A stretch of 64,000 nucleotides of DNA, from positions 1 through 64,000 of the forward strand of contig NZ_JADILO010000014.1 of assembly GCF_015278125.1 (NCBI RefSeq). The letters are read 5' to 3'. This DNA comes from Vibrio fluminensis. GTDB taxonomy: Bacteria; Pseudomonadota; Gammaproteobacteria; Enterobacterales; Vibrionaceae. Positions 1 through 9,043 of the stretch are shown piece by piece; positions within the stretch are counted from its first letter, which is position 1; the number at the start of each line of letters is the position of its first letter. A program made the position numbers and the translations under genes. The notes under the pieces were generated by a model. It was not told where the DNA came from. It searched no databases and worked only from the letters and a program-made list of their open reading frames with translations.

Positions 1-45
1 CGTTACTAAGACTTGCCAATCGTCTTTTTAACTATAAAGTTTGCT

Positions 46-130
46 GCGGTCGTGGCGGAATTGGTAGACGCACCAGATTTAGGTTCTGGCGCCGCAAGGT
101 GTGAGAGTTCAAGTCTCTCCGACCGCACCA
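46..130 (+). tRNA. tRNA-Leu (anticodon UAG)
   Basis: An 85-nt class II tRNA with encoded CCA. The acceptor arm gcggtcg pairs with cgaccgc. The anticodon stem CCAGA/TCTGG encloses the loop TTTAGGT, giving anticodon UAG, which reads CUA/CUN leucine codons. The long variable arm (gcgccgcaaggtgt region) and the T-arm GTTCAAGTC are visible. A GC-rich hairpin with a T-run follows 10 nt later, so this is the last tRNA of its transcript here. Confidence 0.97.
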
Positions 131-139
131 TCATTATAG

Positions 140-163
140 AACCCAGCTTTTGCTGGGTTTTGT
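140..163 (+). terminator. Rho-independent terminator of tRNA-Leu
   Basis: The hairpin AACCCAGC / GCTGGGTT with a 4-nt loop is followed by TTG and T-rich sequence directly after the tRNA 3' end. Confidence 0.85.
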
Positions 164-310
164 ATTTCTGGGCCCTGTATGCGCCATTAAGGTGCTCCAG
201 TCACAATCCCTACCCTATACAAGCCAAAATTCAAAACAGCACCCCACAGCGAACGACATCGTTCAGATACATATTATTATCTTGGCTCATTTAGCTTAGC
301 ATCACAGACA

Positions 311-340
311 AAAAAACCAGCCTGAAGGCTGGTTTTTCTA
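311..340 (-). terminator. Terminator of flaC
   Basis: The stem AACCAGCC / GGCTGGTT has a 4-nt loop. Read leftward it is followed by a T-run (A-run on the plus strand at 311-316). It lies 10 nt beyond the flaC stop. Confidence 0.85.
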
Positions 341-349
341 TTGCATCAA

Positions 350-1486
350 TTAACCTAATAAACTTAATGCTGAATTAGGGGCTTGTTTTGCTTGCGCTAA
401 TACTGAGCTTGAGGCTTGACCAAGAATTTGTGACTTAGTCAGTGCCGTCGTTTCTTTGGCAAAATCTGTGTCTTTGATGCGGCTATTCGATGCGTTCACA
501 TTTTCATTGATGTTATCTAGATTATTAATCGCATGTTGGAAACGATTTTGAAATGCCCCTAACTCCGCTCGATGACTATCAACAAACTTTAAAGCTGCAT
601 CAACAATCGCTACTGACTCTTGCGCACCCGCAACAGAGGTAACATTAATGGTATCGACTGTTACTGCTTTCGCTTCAGTGAAATTCAATTCACCAGCTAA
701 GCCACCAGCAAAAGAGATCCCGCCTTCCACTGTATTATTATCAGTAAAGACTTGCAGCTTGCCGTCATCTCCTACCGAAGCTGTCAGCATGTCTGTTTGG
801 CCATTGATATAAGTCGCTAGTTCTTCAATGTCATCACCCGCTTTCGCCACAATATCAATCGTCTGAGGGCTACCAGTCAACTTATCAGTTAATGTGATAG
901 AAAGATCGCTAGCATCCGATTTCACTTCCCAATCTGGTGCTTTGGCGGTTCCAGCGACATAACTGTTTCCCCCCATCATATTGTTGTCACTGCGCATATT
1001 ATTTAGGGTTAACATCACTGCTTCCCCATTATCCGCACCAATTTGCATGGATTTTGTCGTAAACGTACCGTTTAGCAACTTATTGCCACCAAAAGAAGTC
1101 GTTTCAGCAATTCGATTGAGTTCATCATTTAGTGCTGTGATTTCTTCTTGAATCGCAACACGCTCTGATTTCGAGTTAGAACCATTAGCGGATTGCAATG
1201 ACAAGTCACGCATACGTTGCAAGATATTGGTGGTTTCGTTCATTGCTCCTTCCGCTGTTTGAGCAATTGAAATACCATCATTCGCGTTGCGCACTGCGAC
1301 ATCTAAACCGCGACTTTGCACGTTCAAACGGTTAGAAATCTGTAGACCTGCCGCGTCATCTTTCGCACTATTTATCTTAGACCCTGAAGATAAACGCTCC
1401 ATTGAGGTTTGCTGCGCACTCGTTGCACTGTTTAAATAACGTTGTGCTGTCATTGCTGACACGTTTGTATTTACATTCACCGCCAT
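350..1486 (-). CDS. flaC: Flagellin, FlaC-like
   Basis: A 378-aa flagellin, the structural subunit of the polar flagellar filament. It has conserved N-terminal coiled-coil D0/D1 (about residues 1-165, starting [19 protein letters not shown]) and C-terminal D1/D0 (about 285-378, ending SALSLLG). The short variable centre carries [16 protein letters not shown], a stretch shared with the neighbouring flagellin. The MAVNVNTN start and the GAFQNRF C-terminal segment match V. cholerae FlaC rather than FlaA. It is the last gene of the leftward flagellar block, with its own sigma-28-like promoter at 1577-1603 and terminator at 311-340, so it is probably transcribed separately as a late gene. In V. 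cholerae only FlaA is essential for filament assembly; minor-flagellin status here is inference. Confidence 0.95.
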   Translation of the reverse strand: MAVNVNTNVSAMTAQRYLNSATSAQQTSMERLSSGSKINSAKDDAAGLQISNRLNVQSRGLDVAVRNANDGISIAQTAEGAMNETTNILQRMRDLSLQSANGSNSKSERVAIQEEITALNDELNRIAETTSFGGNKLLNGTFTTKSMQIGADNGEAVMLTLNNMRSDNNMMGGNSYVAGTAKAPDWEVKSDASDLSITLTDKLTGSPQTIDIVAKAGDDIEELATYINGQTDMLTASVGDDGKLQVFTDNNTVEGGISFAGGLAGELNFTEAKAVTVDTINVTSVAGAQESVAIVDAALKFVDSHRAELGAFQNRFQHAINNLDNINENVNASNSRIKDTDFAKETTALTKSQILGQASSSVLAQAKQAPNSALSLLG

Positions 1487-1576
1487 GGTGGTTCTCCTAT
1501 TGATTTCCGTTGATGCGGAATGTCCGAACGGTTTCCGACGTCTCGGTAAACCAAAAGTTCTCTCAAAGTAACCTTA

Positions 1577-1603
1577 ATAGCGACAAGAAATTGATTAACT
1601 TTA
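1577..1603 (-). promoter_or_regulatory. Sigma-28 (FliA) promoter of flaC
   Basis: Read leftward: TAAAGTTA, 11 nt, GTCGCTAT. The consensus is TAAAGTTT-N11-GCCGATAA; the -35 element is 7/8, the -10 element 5/8, and the spacing exact. The predicted start is about 85 nt upstream of the flaC ATG. V. cholerae flaC is known to be FliA-dependent. Confidence 0.75.
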
Positions 1604-1805
1604 GACCACTTGTAAAAGAGTACGAAAAATCGAACAATTTTGAATCAAATACTTGAGCGATATCTAAAACAAAGAAAAAAGCGCTAAACTTTTTTAACTT
1701 ATTGAAATGAATAGCGGGAGTTGGCGTGTTACAAAGATGAGCAGATTAATATCGCAGCTAAGCAAAAGGTCGAGGGCGGATAGTGTTTAGGTCGGGATAA
1801 AATGA

Positions 1806-1840
1806 AGAAAAGCCCCTTTCCTTTGAGAGAACCGGGGCTA
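1806..1840 (-). terminator. Terminator downstream of flaA
   Basis: Read leftward, AGCCCC pairs with GGGGCT across an 18-nt loop, followed by TTTTCTT. It sits 180 nt past the flaA stop, so the flaA mRNA would carry a long structured 3' region. Confidence 0.65.
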
Positions 1841-1893
1841 TGGAGGTAGCCAGTGTGGAGATCGAGAGAAATGATCACAGCTTGGCTGCCGTG

Positions 1894-1958
1894 ACATAAG
1901 TAGTTTTCTAGCTGAAACAGGTTTTGAGAGAGAGTCTCAGCTATCTAAATACTTATGT
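1894..1958 (-). repeat. Nested inverted repeat in the flaA 3' region
   Basis: Outer arms ACATAAGTA (1894-1902) and TACTTATGT (1950-1958) are perfect 9-bp complements. Inside them TAGCTGA (1909-1915) and TCAGCTA (1937-1943) are perfect 7-bp complements. It lies between the flaA stop and its terminator. Confidence 0.8.
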
Positions 1959-2018
1959 TTGCCGCAAATACTCTATTCACCCCACGTCTGGGAAAACCGT
2001 GAATAAAGTGACTTGCTA

Positions 2019-3158
2019 TTACTGCAATAGTGTCATTGCAGAGTTAGGCAACTGTTTTGCTTGAGCTAGAATGGAAGTACCAGCCTGTTGCAGAATTTGG
2101 GCTTTAGTCATCGCCGTTGTCTCTTTCGCAAAATCAGTATCACGAATGCGGCTATTTGATGCCTCTACGTTTTCTTGAATATTTGCTAAGTTATTAATAC
2201 TGTGGCTCAGACGGTTTTGCTTTGCACCTAAGTCAGCGCGCTGAGAGTCCACGTATTTCAGTGCAGAATCAACAATGCCTACCGCATTTTGTGCGCCACC
2301 AACTGTGGTTACATCAATATTTTGAGTCGTTGTTAAAGTACCAGGACCAGACTGCAGACCAAGATCGCCCGCTAATCCACCACCGAAAGAAATGTTACCT
2401 TGCAAATTTGGCTCAGCGGCAAATATTTGCATGCGGCCTTCTTCATCCACCGATGCTTTAAGTAGATCAGTTTGACCATTGATGTAGGTTGCTAGCTCTT
2501 CGATATCATCACCAACTTTAGCGTTAATTGCTAAGTTAACTAGCTCGCCACTCTTGGTGGTAAAATCAATCGTAAGGTCTCGTTTATCTGCTGCAACACC
2601 CCAAGTATTGTCTTTACCTTCAATACCCACAAAGCTCTGACCGCCCATACGGAAATCATCAGCACGCACACTGGTCAGGCCCATGATCATCGCTTCACCT
2701 GAGCTAGCACCAATCTGAAACGATGCCTCACCAAATGAACCGTTTAATAATTTGCGACCACCAAACGAGGTTGTTTCTGCGATACGGTTTAATTCATCTT
2801 GCAATGCAGCAACTTCTTCATGGATCGCTACACGCTCAGAGTCTGAGTTAGTGCCATTGGCAGACTGCAATGATAAGTCACGAATACGTTGTAGAATCGA
2901 GGTTGATTCGTTCAACGCACCCTCAGCGGTCTGTGCAATCGAGATACCATCGTTAGCATTGCGCATCGCAACATCTAGGCCACGAGACTGTGCAGTTAAG
3001 CGGTTAGAAATTTGCAAACCGGCTGCGTCATCTTTAGCGCTATTGATCTTCTGACCAGAAGACAAACGCTCCATTGACGTGTTCAGCTCACCCGTTGCTT
3101 TATTCAAATAACGCTGTGCAGTCATTGCAGAGACGTTAGTATTTACTGTAATGGTCAT
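2019..3158 (-). CDS. flaA: Flagellin, FlaA-like (major)
   Basis: A 379-aa flagellin. I place the start at the ATG of [20 protein letters not shown], which has AGGAG upstream; an in-frame ATG 29 codons earlier would add a non-flagellin tail. Conserved D0/D1 segments flank a central region containing [12 protein letters not shown] and the shared [16 protein letters not shown]. The C-terminus reads [17 protein letters not shown]. The sequence follows V. cholerae FlaA closely, the one flagellin needed for filament formation there. A sigma-54 element at 3244-3260 fits the known RpoN/FlrC control of flaA. It lies downstream of flgL, in the V. cholerae order flgKL-flaA-flaC. Only two flagellins are in this window; Vibrio species usually carry further copies elsewhere. 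Confidence 0.95.
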   Translation of the reverse strand: MTITVNTNVSAMTAQRYLNKATGELNTSMERLSSGQKINSAKDDAAGLQISNRLTAQSRGLDVAMRNANDGISIAQTAEGALNESTSILQRIRDLSLQSANGTNSDSERVAIHEEVAALQDELNRIAETTSFGGRKLLNGSFGEASFQIGASSGEAMIMGLTSVRADDFRMGGQSFVGIEGKDNTWGVAADKRDLTIDFTTKSGELVNLAINAKVGDDIEELATYINGQTDLLKASVDEEGRMQIFAAEPNLQGNISFGGGLAGDLGLQSGPGTLTTTQNIDVTTVGGAQNAVGIVDSALKYVDSQRADLGAKQNRLSHSINNLANIQENVEASNSRIRDTDFAKETTAMTKAQILQQAGTSILAQAKQLPNSAMTLLQ

Positions 3159-3517
3159 AGGTTGCTCTCCTAGTGAGTTCGCAAGTTCTCGCGAAGCGGT
3201 CAGCTTGATCTCATTGGGAAGCACTGACCGTAAATGACTTGCCAAGCAGGCTGATGCCCACTTATATAATTTAACTACTTTTCTAATTCAATTAGTGTGC
3301 CAATAACTAAAAAACATTCTAATTAATTTTTTAAACTCTAAATATCAGACACTTATCAAAATAGACATCTAGCTTAAGTTTCATTATTTGCTATTAAACT
3401 CAAGCGATTGCCGCTTTTTTGCCCCCTCTATTGCCACAGTAAAAGAACGGCATTTACTCTGTCACTCTATAGAGATGGATTCGATATTATTTGCACTTAT
3501 GGCGTTGCACATAAGGC
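3159..3517. other. Intergenic region between flgL and flaA
   Basis: 359 bases. It holds the flaA leader and sigma-54 promoter (3244-3260), a plus-strand stem AAGCG/CGCTT followed by six Ts (3402-3420) with no plus-strand gene before it, and a 6-bp hairpin CTTATG/CATAAG (3496-3515) just past the flgL stop that could be a weak terminator. Confidence 0.6.
3244..3260 (-). promoter_or_regulatory. Sigma-54 promoter of flaA
   Basis: Read leftward: TGGGCATCAGCCTGCTT. The -24 GG and -12 GC have exactly 10 nt between them, with T before GC and T after. The predicted start is about 75 nt upstream of the chosen flaA ATG. Confidence 0.75.
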
Positions 3518-4711
3518 TTATAAATAATTAAAAAGCGTTAAATCTTTCGTTTTACCAAAGGCCTGCTGCGAAGCCTGTAACGCTCGCGAGTTTTCATTAA
3601 ACTCAATCACGGCCGCTGCATAATCTAAATCTTCAAAATTACTTTTTGATTTGGCCAAAGTCAGTTTGAAGTCTTCATGCTGCTGCTCTTGGATATCTAG
3701 AGTGCTCAATCGAGCACCGACATCTGAACGAGCCTTGTTCATCTGAATAAACCCAGCGTGAAATTCTTGTACCACTCGCTGTAGCTCTGCGGTATTAGAA
3801 GAATCAGAAACAGAACCATCAGACAGATCACGCGCCTCTTTAAAGGTGTCAAATAAGTTAATATTCTTTTGCGGCGTTAACTCAATCACATCACCCTTGG
3901 TGATCTGCCCTTTAACCTGAATAGAAATATCATCATATTTGATACCTTGCGCTGCATCGAATACGTCGGCTTTCACTACACTGCCATCTTGTTCTAATTG
4001 ATAGCCATACTTATTGTCTGGCATATCAACAAACGTCAGCTTGTAAGTCGACTGATCGCTTGGGTTAGTATTCGTCGCTCTCTCGAGCAGCAGTTCCGAA
4101 GCTTCTTGTAACTGATAACTTGGCTTGTAGTCGCCAAATGGATTAGCGACTTCCATAAACAACTTATTGCCCGGATAGTTTATCGGCATCTCTTGACTGT
4201 TAGAGATACGCATTTTCCGTTGGTAGTCATCACCGGAGTAACTGATGTTCCCGGCTTTATCACTGAAAAATGGCTGTACCTTCGCCTTTGTTCCAGAAAA
4301 GACATAGTTACCAGATTCATCTTGTGTATTCGCAAGGGTTAACAGATGACTAAACAGTTCTTCAATTTCACGACGTTTAGCTTGACGATCTTCCGGTGAC
4401 AATGAACCGTTGATCATTTCCATCACAGTGCGCTTGCCTTCATCAACATAATCTTCCGCATTTGAAATGATAATTTCATTATGCTCTAGACGGCTTCGAC
4501 TCAATACGATCGCGTCAACATACTGATCAAGCTGTTCGCTTTTCTGACTGATATTCTGAATGTAATGAGTCGCCAACGGGTCATCACTTGGCTTGAGTAA
4601 CTGCTTACCCGACGCAAGTTGCGCTTGGTTATGGTGGACCTTGTTCTCTTGACGACGTAAATCGTTTTGTACCGATTGGTAGTTATGGAAGCTTGAAATT
4701 CGATTTAGCAT
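3518..4711 (-). CDS. flgL: Flagellar hook-filament junction protein FlgL
   Basis: 397 aa. FlgL (HAP3) forms the second junction ring between hook and filament. The N-terminus MLNRISSFHNYQSVQNDLRR and the flagellin-like N-terminal helical region (LASGKQLLKPSDDP) are typical, as is the C-terminal helix (ALQASQQAFGKTKDLTLFNYL). A DESGNYVFSGTKAKVQPF segment (about 126-144) is a FlgL hallmark. It starts 12 nt after the flgK stop with GGAGGA as ribosome binding site, so flgK-flgL is one transcript driven by the sigma-54 promoter at 6654-6669. At about 400 aa it is longer than the 317-aa enterobacterial protein, as usual for Vibrio. Confidence 0.96.
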   Translation of the reverse strand: MLNRISSFHNYQSVQNDLRRQENKVHHNQAQLASGKQLLKPSDDPLATHYIQNISQKSEQLDQYVDAIVLSRSRLEHNEIIISNAEDYVDEGKRTVMEMINGSLSPEDRQAKRREIEELFSHLLTLANTQDESGNYVFSGTKAKVQPFFSDKAGNISYSGDDYQRKMRISNSQEMPINYPGNKLFMEVANPFGDYKPSYQLQEASELLLERATNTNPSDQSTYKLTFVDMPDNKYGYQLEQDGSVVKADVFDAAQGIKYDDISIQVKGQITKGDVIELTPQKNINLFDTFKEARDLSDGSVSDSSNTAELQRVVQEFHAGFIQMNKARSDVGARLSTLDIQEQQHEDFKLTLAKSKSNFEDLDYAAAVIEFNENSRALQASQQAFGKTKDLTLFNYL

Positions 4712-4723
4712 AATGTCCTCCTA

Positions 4724-6598
4724 CTACCTTAGCGCCAAAATGGTATCAAACGTTTCATTTGCCGCTTGCATCACGCGTGACGAAGCCATATAAGCTTGTT
4801 GAAACTTCATCATATTGGCCGCTTCTTCATCAAGGTTAACACCTGAAATTGAAGCAACTCGCTCTTGTGCTGACTCTTTCTCAATACGGGATACGTCGGT
4901 TAATTTAGAAGCTATCGATAACTGCAGACCGACGTCGGTATTGAGATCATGATAAATGTCGATGATTGATGACTGACCATTATTTAGATGCTTATCTGTT
5001 TGTAGATACAGCATCTTGCGCAAGTTACCATTCCCGCCATCTGATGGAACCAAGTTGGCGGTAAACTTATCGTTTGGCAATGCCCCTTCCGATAGTGTAA
5101 ACGTCGTTCCCTGAACCGTAACGTCCCCCTTCGGAGGGTAAATTTGTGGTTGCTGCAAAACCTTGCCGTTTTTGTCGGTAACGGCAAATTGTGTTCCATC
5201 AGGAGAAACAATCACTTCAAATTCTTTTAATTCCCCTGCTTGTTTGATCTCAAAACTCGCCGAGCCCTGAGCAAACGAGGTGGAGGCTTCATAACTTTGA
5301 GCGGCAATCTTTGTCGCGTCGGTTGTTGCGAGTTGAATTTGGCCCGCCCCTGAACGTGTCGGACGAATCAAAACTCGTTCGCCACTTGCAAGATCGTTAT
5401 TAATCTTAATGCGTAAGCCATCGATATTTATCGCATTATCTGTCACTGATACAGCCGTACGTTCACCATCTGGACGCGTGATAAAATAATCACCTCCACT
5501 GTTTTGTAGTGAGTACTCACCGGTTTTCATCGGTGTTACATTGTCGATATAAACTTCGAGATCTGCCTGAGAGTTTGATGAAGTGACAACGCGAGACTTT
5601 GCCGCGATCACTGAGTTGATATCGGTAAATAGTGCTTCTCCGACCTGACCGTTAAGATCTAAGCCTTGAGTTTGCAGATGATTGACTGCGTTGACATAAC
5701 CAATGGTCATTTTCCCAAGTTCATCTAACACGCCAGGGATTATTTCATCACGCATATCAAGCATGGCACCGATTTTTCCATCAATATCTTTGCTCGTGAT
5801 GGGCTTAATGCCCTGCCCTTCAATCATGGCTAACCGACGCTGTTGCGTATCAGGAAAACCATCAACTAGCGCTAACTTACTCGCTTCAGTGCCCGAGACT
5901 AGAGTATGACCGTTACCAATATGAACGTTGAAACCCTCACGGTTAGAACGCGGCGTCACCGTAACTTTGGTGTATTCAGATAACTCTGCAATCAACTTTT
6001 CTTGCGTATCGAGCAAGTCATTATGTGGGCCTGGGGTACGTATCATTAAGCGATGTAGATCTCGAATCTCCGTACCAATTTGGTTGATACGCTCAACACC
6101 CAACTCAAGCTTTTTGTTCACAACATCATGCTGACGACTCACGTCTTGATGAAAATCATTAAGGTTTTGCGCTATCAAACCCCCTTTTTCAATCACAACT
6201 TTACGTGAGCCAACATCGTTGGGGCTATCAGCCAAAGATTTAACCGCGTCAAACCAGCTGTTCATGTTTTCGGGAATTTTCTTAGACGATACCGAAGACA
6301 ATAACCCTGAAAGCATCTCTAAGTTCTCTTCAGAGTCCACACGATTGGCATAATTGGTCGTGGAAAGATTCAACTCATTGACGGCAAATTGATCCCATGA
6401 GCGGCGAACATTTTCCACATGCACACCCATGCCATACGTTTGTCCACCAAATTGGCGTGGGTCATTGGTCGCCTGAATGACAGATTGGCGGCTATATCCC
6501 TCTGTATTAACATTGGAAATGTTATGACCGGTGGTATTGAGTTGTCTCTGAGCGGTTAATACACTTTGTGTACCTAACCCCAGAAGATCCGACGCCAT
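4724..6598 (-). CDS. flgK: Flagellar hook-filament junction protein FlgK
   Basis: 624 aa. FlgK (HAP1) forms the first junction ring on the hook before FlgL and the filament cap assemble. The N-terminal rod/hook motif reads LNTTGHNISNVNTEGYSRQ (about 17-35) and the C-terminal motif is VNLDEEAANMMKFQQAYMASSRVMQ-like, ending in DTILALR. The middle is variable. It is the first gene after the perfect sigma-54 element at 6654-6669, about 45 nt from the predicted start site, and is followed after 12 nt by flgL. It is separated from flgJ by 348 bases and a terminator, so it begins its own transcription unit. Confidence 0.96.
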   Translation of the reverse strand: MASDLLGLGTQSVLTAQRQLNTTGHNISNVNTEGYSRQSVIQATNDPRQFGGQTYGMGVHVENVRRSWDQFAVNELNLSTTNYANRVDSEENLEMLSGLLSSVSSKKIPENMNSWFDAVKSLADSPNDVGSRKVVIEKGGLIAQNLNDFHQDVSRQHDVVNKKLELGVERINQIGTEIRDLHRLMIRTPGPHNDLLDTQEKLIAELSEYTKVTVTPRSNREGFNVHIGNGHTLVSGTEASKLALVDGFPDTQQRRLAMIEGQGIKPITSKDIDGKIGAMLDMRDEIIPGVLDELGKMTIGYVNAVNHLQTQGLDLNGQVGEALFTDINSVIAAKSRVVTSSNSQADLEVYIDNVTPMKTGEYSLQNSGGDYFITRPDGERTAVSVTDNAINIDGLRIKINNDLASGERVLIRPTRSGAGQIQLATTDATKIAAQSYEASTSFAQGSASFEIKQAGELKEFEVIVSPDGTQFAVTDKNGKVLQQPQIYPPKGDVTVQGTTFTLSEGALPNDKFTANLVPSDGGNGNLRKMLYLQTDKHLNNGQSSIIDIYHDLNTDVGLQLSIASKLTDVSRIEKESAQERVASISGVNLDEEAANMMKFQQAYMASSRVMQAANETFDTILALR

Positions 6599-6653
6599 AT
6601 TGCCCCCAAAAACCTAACAAAATCAGCCTATGCTGAGTAACTTATTGGGATTT

Positions 6654-6669
6654 AGCAATTTGTGTGCCA
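6654..6669 (-). promoter_or_regulatory. Sigma-54 promoter of flgKL
   Basis: Read leftward: TGGCACACAAATTGCT, a near-perfect match to TGGCACG-N4-TTGCW (only the seventh base differs). Confidence 0.92.
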
Positions 6670-6920
6670 ATAGAAAAATAAAGGGGAGGAACATCCAGCG
6701 AAGATGGATTACGGAACGCCCAGCCTCGCTGGGCTACAGAACGTTTCACTCACGGACATGGGTACATAATAAAAGGTTTGGGGGGTGAGGTAGGATTCGA
6801 AGCCTGAGAACTAAGAATTGAGAAAGTAGAGCATTGAGAGCGAAGAGCGAAGCACCAATACCGCACAACTTATCAAAGCAAGGCTGCTGCTGAACGTTCT
6901 AACATCTATATTCTGAGACG

Positions 6921-6946
6921 TAAAAAAGTCACCCGAAGGTGACTTT
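6921..6946 (-). terminator. Terminator of the flgFGHIJ operon
   Basis: Read leftward, AGTCACC-TTCG-GGTGACT is followed by TTTTT. A UUCG tetraloop caps the stem. The hairpin begins 2 nt after the flgJ stop codon. Confidence 0.9.
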
Positions 6947-7891
6947 TTACATCTGATCTATCTTCGCTTTAACTCTCAATACCTTATCAGCATATTGTGG
7001 GTCGGTTGCGTAGCCGGCTTGGTGAATGCCACGGATAAATTGCTCATTATTTCCGCCATGGCTGAGTGCCGTGTTATAACGCGGATTCTCGTTAAGGAAA
7101 CGCACATAATCATTAAAGCTTTGCTCATAATCTTGATAAGCACGGAACGCGGCACGCTCTTGTACTGGCACTCCTTGATGATACTCCAAGGTTTGTGTGG
7201 CCATTTTATTGCCAGACCAGCTTTTATCTGCCTTGATATTAAATAGGTTATTGCTGCTACCTTGACTATTGGTGACCATCTTTTGCCCCCAACCCGTTTC
7301 CAGTGCAGCTTGCGCCAACAACAGTGAAGAATCGACACCAAGCGCTCTTGCCGCTTTTTCAGCATAAGGCTTCATAGAGCTAACAAAGGCTTGCGGTGAG
7401 TCAAAACGGCTTGCTTGCGAACGAGGAGATTCTACAGCCGCTACTTTTTGCTCTGCCGTCGTCCCGTGACCATTTAGTTCGCGCTGTTCCTGCGCTTGAC
7501 GAGCTCGATCAACCTTTTGCATCAGATGTTCAAAGCTATCATTACGAGCGCCGGCATCTTGGTTTTCAATCGAACCGGTGCTTAGCTGAGCGACAATCAT
7601 ATCCGCCAAGCCCAATGATCCCGATGCGCTCAGTTCGCTCGACATTTGGTCATCCATCATTTGACGGTAAAACTGCTGATTTTGGCTATCCATCAAGCCC
7701 GATTCAAAAGCGGCATTTGCATCACGCATCGACTTAAACAACATATTGGTAAAAATCGCTTCAAACTGTTTGGCCGCTGCAGTTAATGCTTCCTTCTCAC
7801 TTTTCTCATCGCCTTTCACCGCTTGCTGACGAAGCTTATCAAGCCCAGCAATATCGTGAATAAAGCCAATGTCGTTACCGTTATTAATCAT
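6947..7891 (-). CDS. flgJ: Flagellar rod assembly protein / peptidoglycan hydrolase FlgJ
   Basis: 314 aa, in the periplasm. The N-terminal rod-binding domain (about 30-105) caps the growing rod and contains ALTAAAKQFEAIFTNMLFKSM. A linker follows, then a C-terminal glucosaminidase domain (about 165-314). LLLAQAALETGWGQK places the candidate catalytic Glu at residue 198. The ribosome binding site is AAGGAAAG. It is the last gene of flgFGHIJ, 9 nt after flgI, with a terminator straight after the stop. The domain order is the usual one for gamma- and betaproteobacteria. Confidence 0.96.
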   Translation of the reverse strand: MINNGNDIGFIHDIAGLDKLRQQAVKGDEKSEKEALTAAAKQFEAIFTNMLFKSMRDANAAFESGLMDSQNQQFYRQMMDDQMSSELSASGSLGLADMIVAQLSTGSIENQDAGARNDSFEHLMQKVDRARQAQEQRELNGHGTTAEQKVAAVESPRSQASRFDSPQAFVSSMKPYAEKAARALGVDSSLLLAQAALETGWGQKMVTNSQGSSNNLFNIKADKSWSGNKMATQTLEYHQGVPVQERAAFRAYQDYEQSFNDYVRFLNENPRYNTALSHGGNNEQFIRGIHQAGYATDPQYADKVLRVKAKIDQM

Positions 7892-7900
7892 GCTCTTTCC

Positions 7901-8992
7901 TTAGATAATGATCAGTTGACCTTCAATGGCACCAGCTTGTTTTAACGCTTGCAAGATCGCCATTAAGTCAGATGGGGCCGCGCCTACTTCATTCACCGCA
8001 CGCACGAGATCATCCAAAGTCAGGCCCGGTTCAAACTTAAACATCTTGCCCTGCTCTTCTGTCACCTCAATATTCGAGTCTGGGACAACAACCGTATCAC
8101 CACCGCCAAACGGATTAGGCTGGCTGACGTTTAAGTTTTCTTTAATCGCAACAGTCATACCACCGTGAGTGACCGCGGCAGGTTTTAAACGTACATGCTT
8201 GCCGACAACGATAGTACCAGTACGCGAGTTAACGATAATTTTTGCTGACCCTTCGGCTGGATTAAATTCTAGGTTTTCAATGGCAGAAAGAAAGGCAACA
8301 CGTTGGCTAATATCACGTGGAGCACGGACTTTAACAGAGGTAGCATCCATCGCTTGCGCCATTTGTGGACCAAGGAAATTGTTTACTGCATCGGCTAAAC
8401 GTTGCGCTGTGGTGAAATCGGAATCGAGCAAGTTGAAGGTAATATAATCACCTCGACTAAATGGGGTCGGAATTTCTCGCTCAACCATCGCGCCATTAGA
8501 AATCATACCAGCCGTCGGATTATTACCGACAATTTTTGAGCCATCGGCACCTGTCGCACTAAAACCGCTAACCACTAAGTTGCCTTGTGCTACCGCATAT
8601 ATTTGGCCGTCGAGACCTTTGAGCATCGTTTGCATCAAAGTACCACCACGTAAGCTTTTGGCAGAACCAATCGAAGAGACCGTGACGTCAATACTTTGCC
8701 CTTGCTTAGAAAAAGCAGGTAACTCTGCGGTGACGATAACCGCGGCCACATTTTTCGTTTTTGGCTTAGTGCCCGGTGGTAATTGAATGCCGAAGTTTTG
8801 CAACATGGCATTGAAGCTTTGATCGGTAAATGGCGTTGATTCGCCAGTACCAGGAAGACCAGTGACTAAACCGTACCCAACCAATTGGTTGCTACGAACT
8901 CCGGCTACTTGCGCCACGTCCTTAATACGGGCGGCCTGCACGGACGTGGCAAGTAACAGCAAACTAGTAAGTAGGAGTAAGGTTTTTTTCAT
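7901..8992 (-). CDS. flgI: Flagellar P-ring protein FlgI
   Basis: 363 aa. FlgI polymerises in the periplasm into the P ring around the rod. The signal peptide [20 protein letters not shown] is cleaved before ARIKDVA. Family landmarks are [19 protein letters not shown] (about 32-50), the [19 protein letters not shown] segment and the C-terminus [21 protein letters not shown]. Length is normal for the family. In Vibrio the P ring also anchors the MotX/MotY T ring, whose neighbour FlgT is encoded at 19,516. It is in the flgFGHIJ operon, 9 nt before flgJ and 51 nt after flgH. Confidence 0.97.
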   Translation of the reverse strand: MKKTLLLLTSLLLLATSVQAARIKDVAQVAGVRSNQLVGYGLVTGLPGTGESTPFTDQSFNAMLQNFGIQLPPGTKPKTKNVAAVIVTAELPAFSKQGQSIDVTVSSIGSAKSLRGGTLMQTMLKGLDGQIYAVAQGNLVVSGFSATGADGSKIVGNNPTAGMISNGAMVEREIPTPFSRGDYITFNLLDSDFTTAQRLADAVNNFLGPQMAQAMDATSVKVRAPRDISQRVAFLSAIENLEFNPAEGSAKIIVNSRTGTIVVGKHVRLKPAAVTHGGMTVAIKENLNVSQPNPFGGGDTVVVPDSNIEVTEEQGKMFKFEPGLTLDDLVRAVNEVGAAPSDLMAILQALKQAGAIEGQLIII

Positions 8993-9043
8993 GGTGGTAC
9001 CTGTAACTGTAAGACGATGTCAAAACATCGTCTTTAAATTGAG

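Larger units (their letters stand above)
1487..2018. other. Intergenic region between flaA and flaC
   Basis: 532 bases without a convincing gene. From right to left it holds an inverted repeat (attcac 1975-1980 / gtgaat 1999-2004), a nested hairpin (1894-1958), the flaA terminator (1806-1840) and the flaC sigma-28 promoter (1577-1603). The 1604-1800 part is AT-rich with no structure I can name. Confidence 0.7.
6599..6946. other. Intergenic region between flgJ and flgK
   Basis: 348 bases. It contains the flgK sigma-54 promoter, a 7-bp hairpin GCCCAGC/GCTGGGC (6719-6735) without a T-run, a purine-rich stretch at 6776-6860 with recurring gag/aga/gcgaag units, and the flgJ terminator at its right end. 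No coding potential is seen. Confidence 0.6.

Noticed and set aside
13..294. 93-codon open frame across the tRNA-Leu
   Set aside because: It contains the whole tRNA and its terminator, and has no family resemblance or ribosome binding site.
2222..3054. Plus-strand frames opposite flaA
   Set aside because: They are antisense shadows of the flagellin coding sequence with no ribosome binding sites.
3159..3245. 29-residue N-terminal extension of FlaA
   Set aside because: It is not flagellin-like, overlaps the sigma-54 promoter and lies upstream of a good AGGAG site for the internal ATG.
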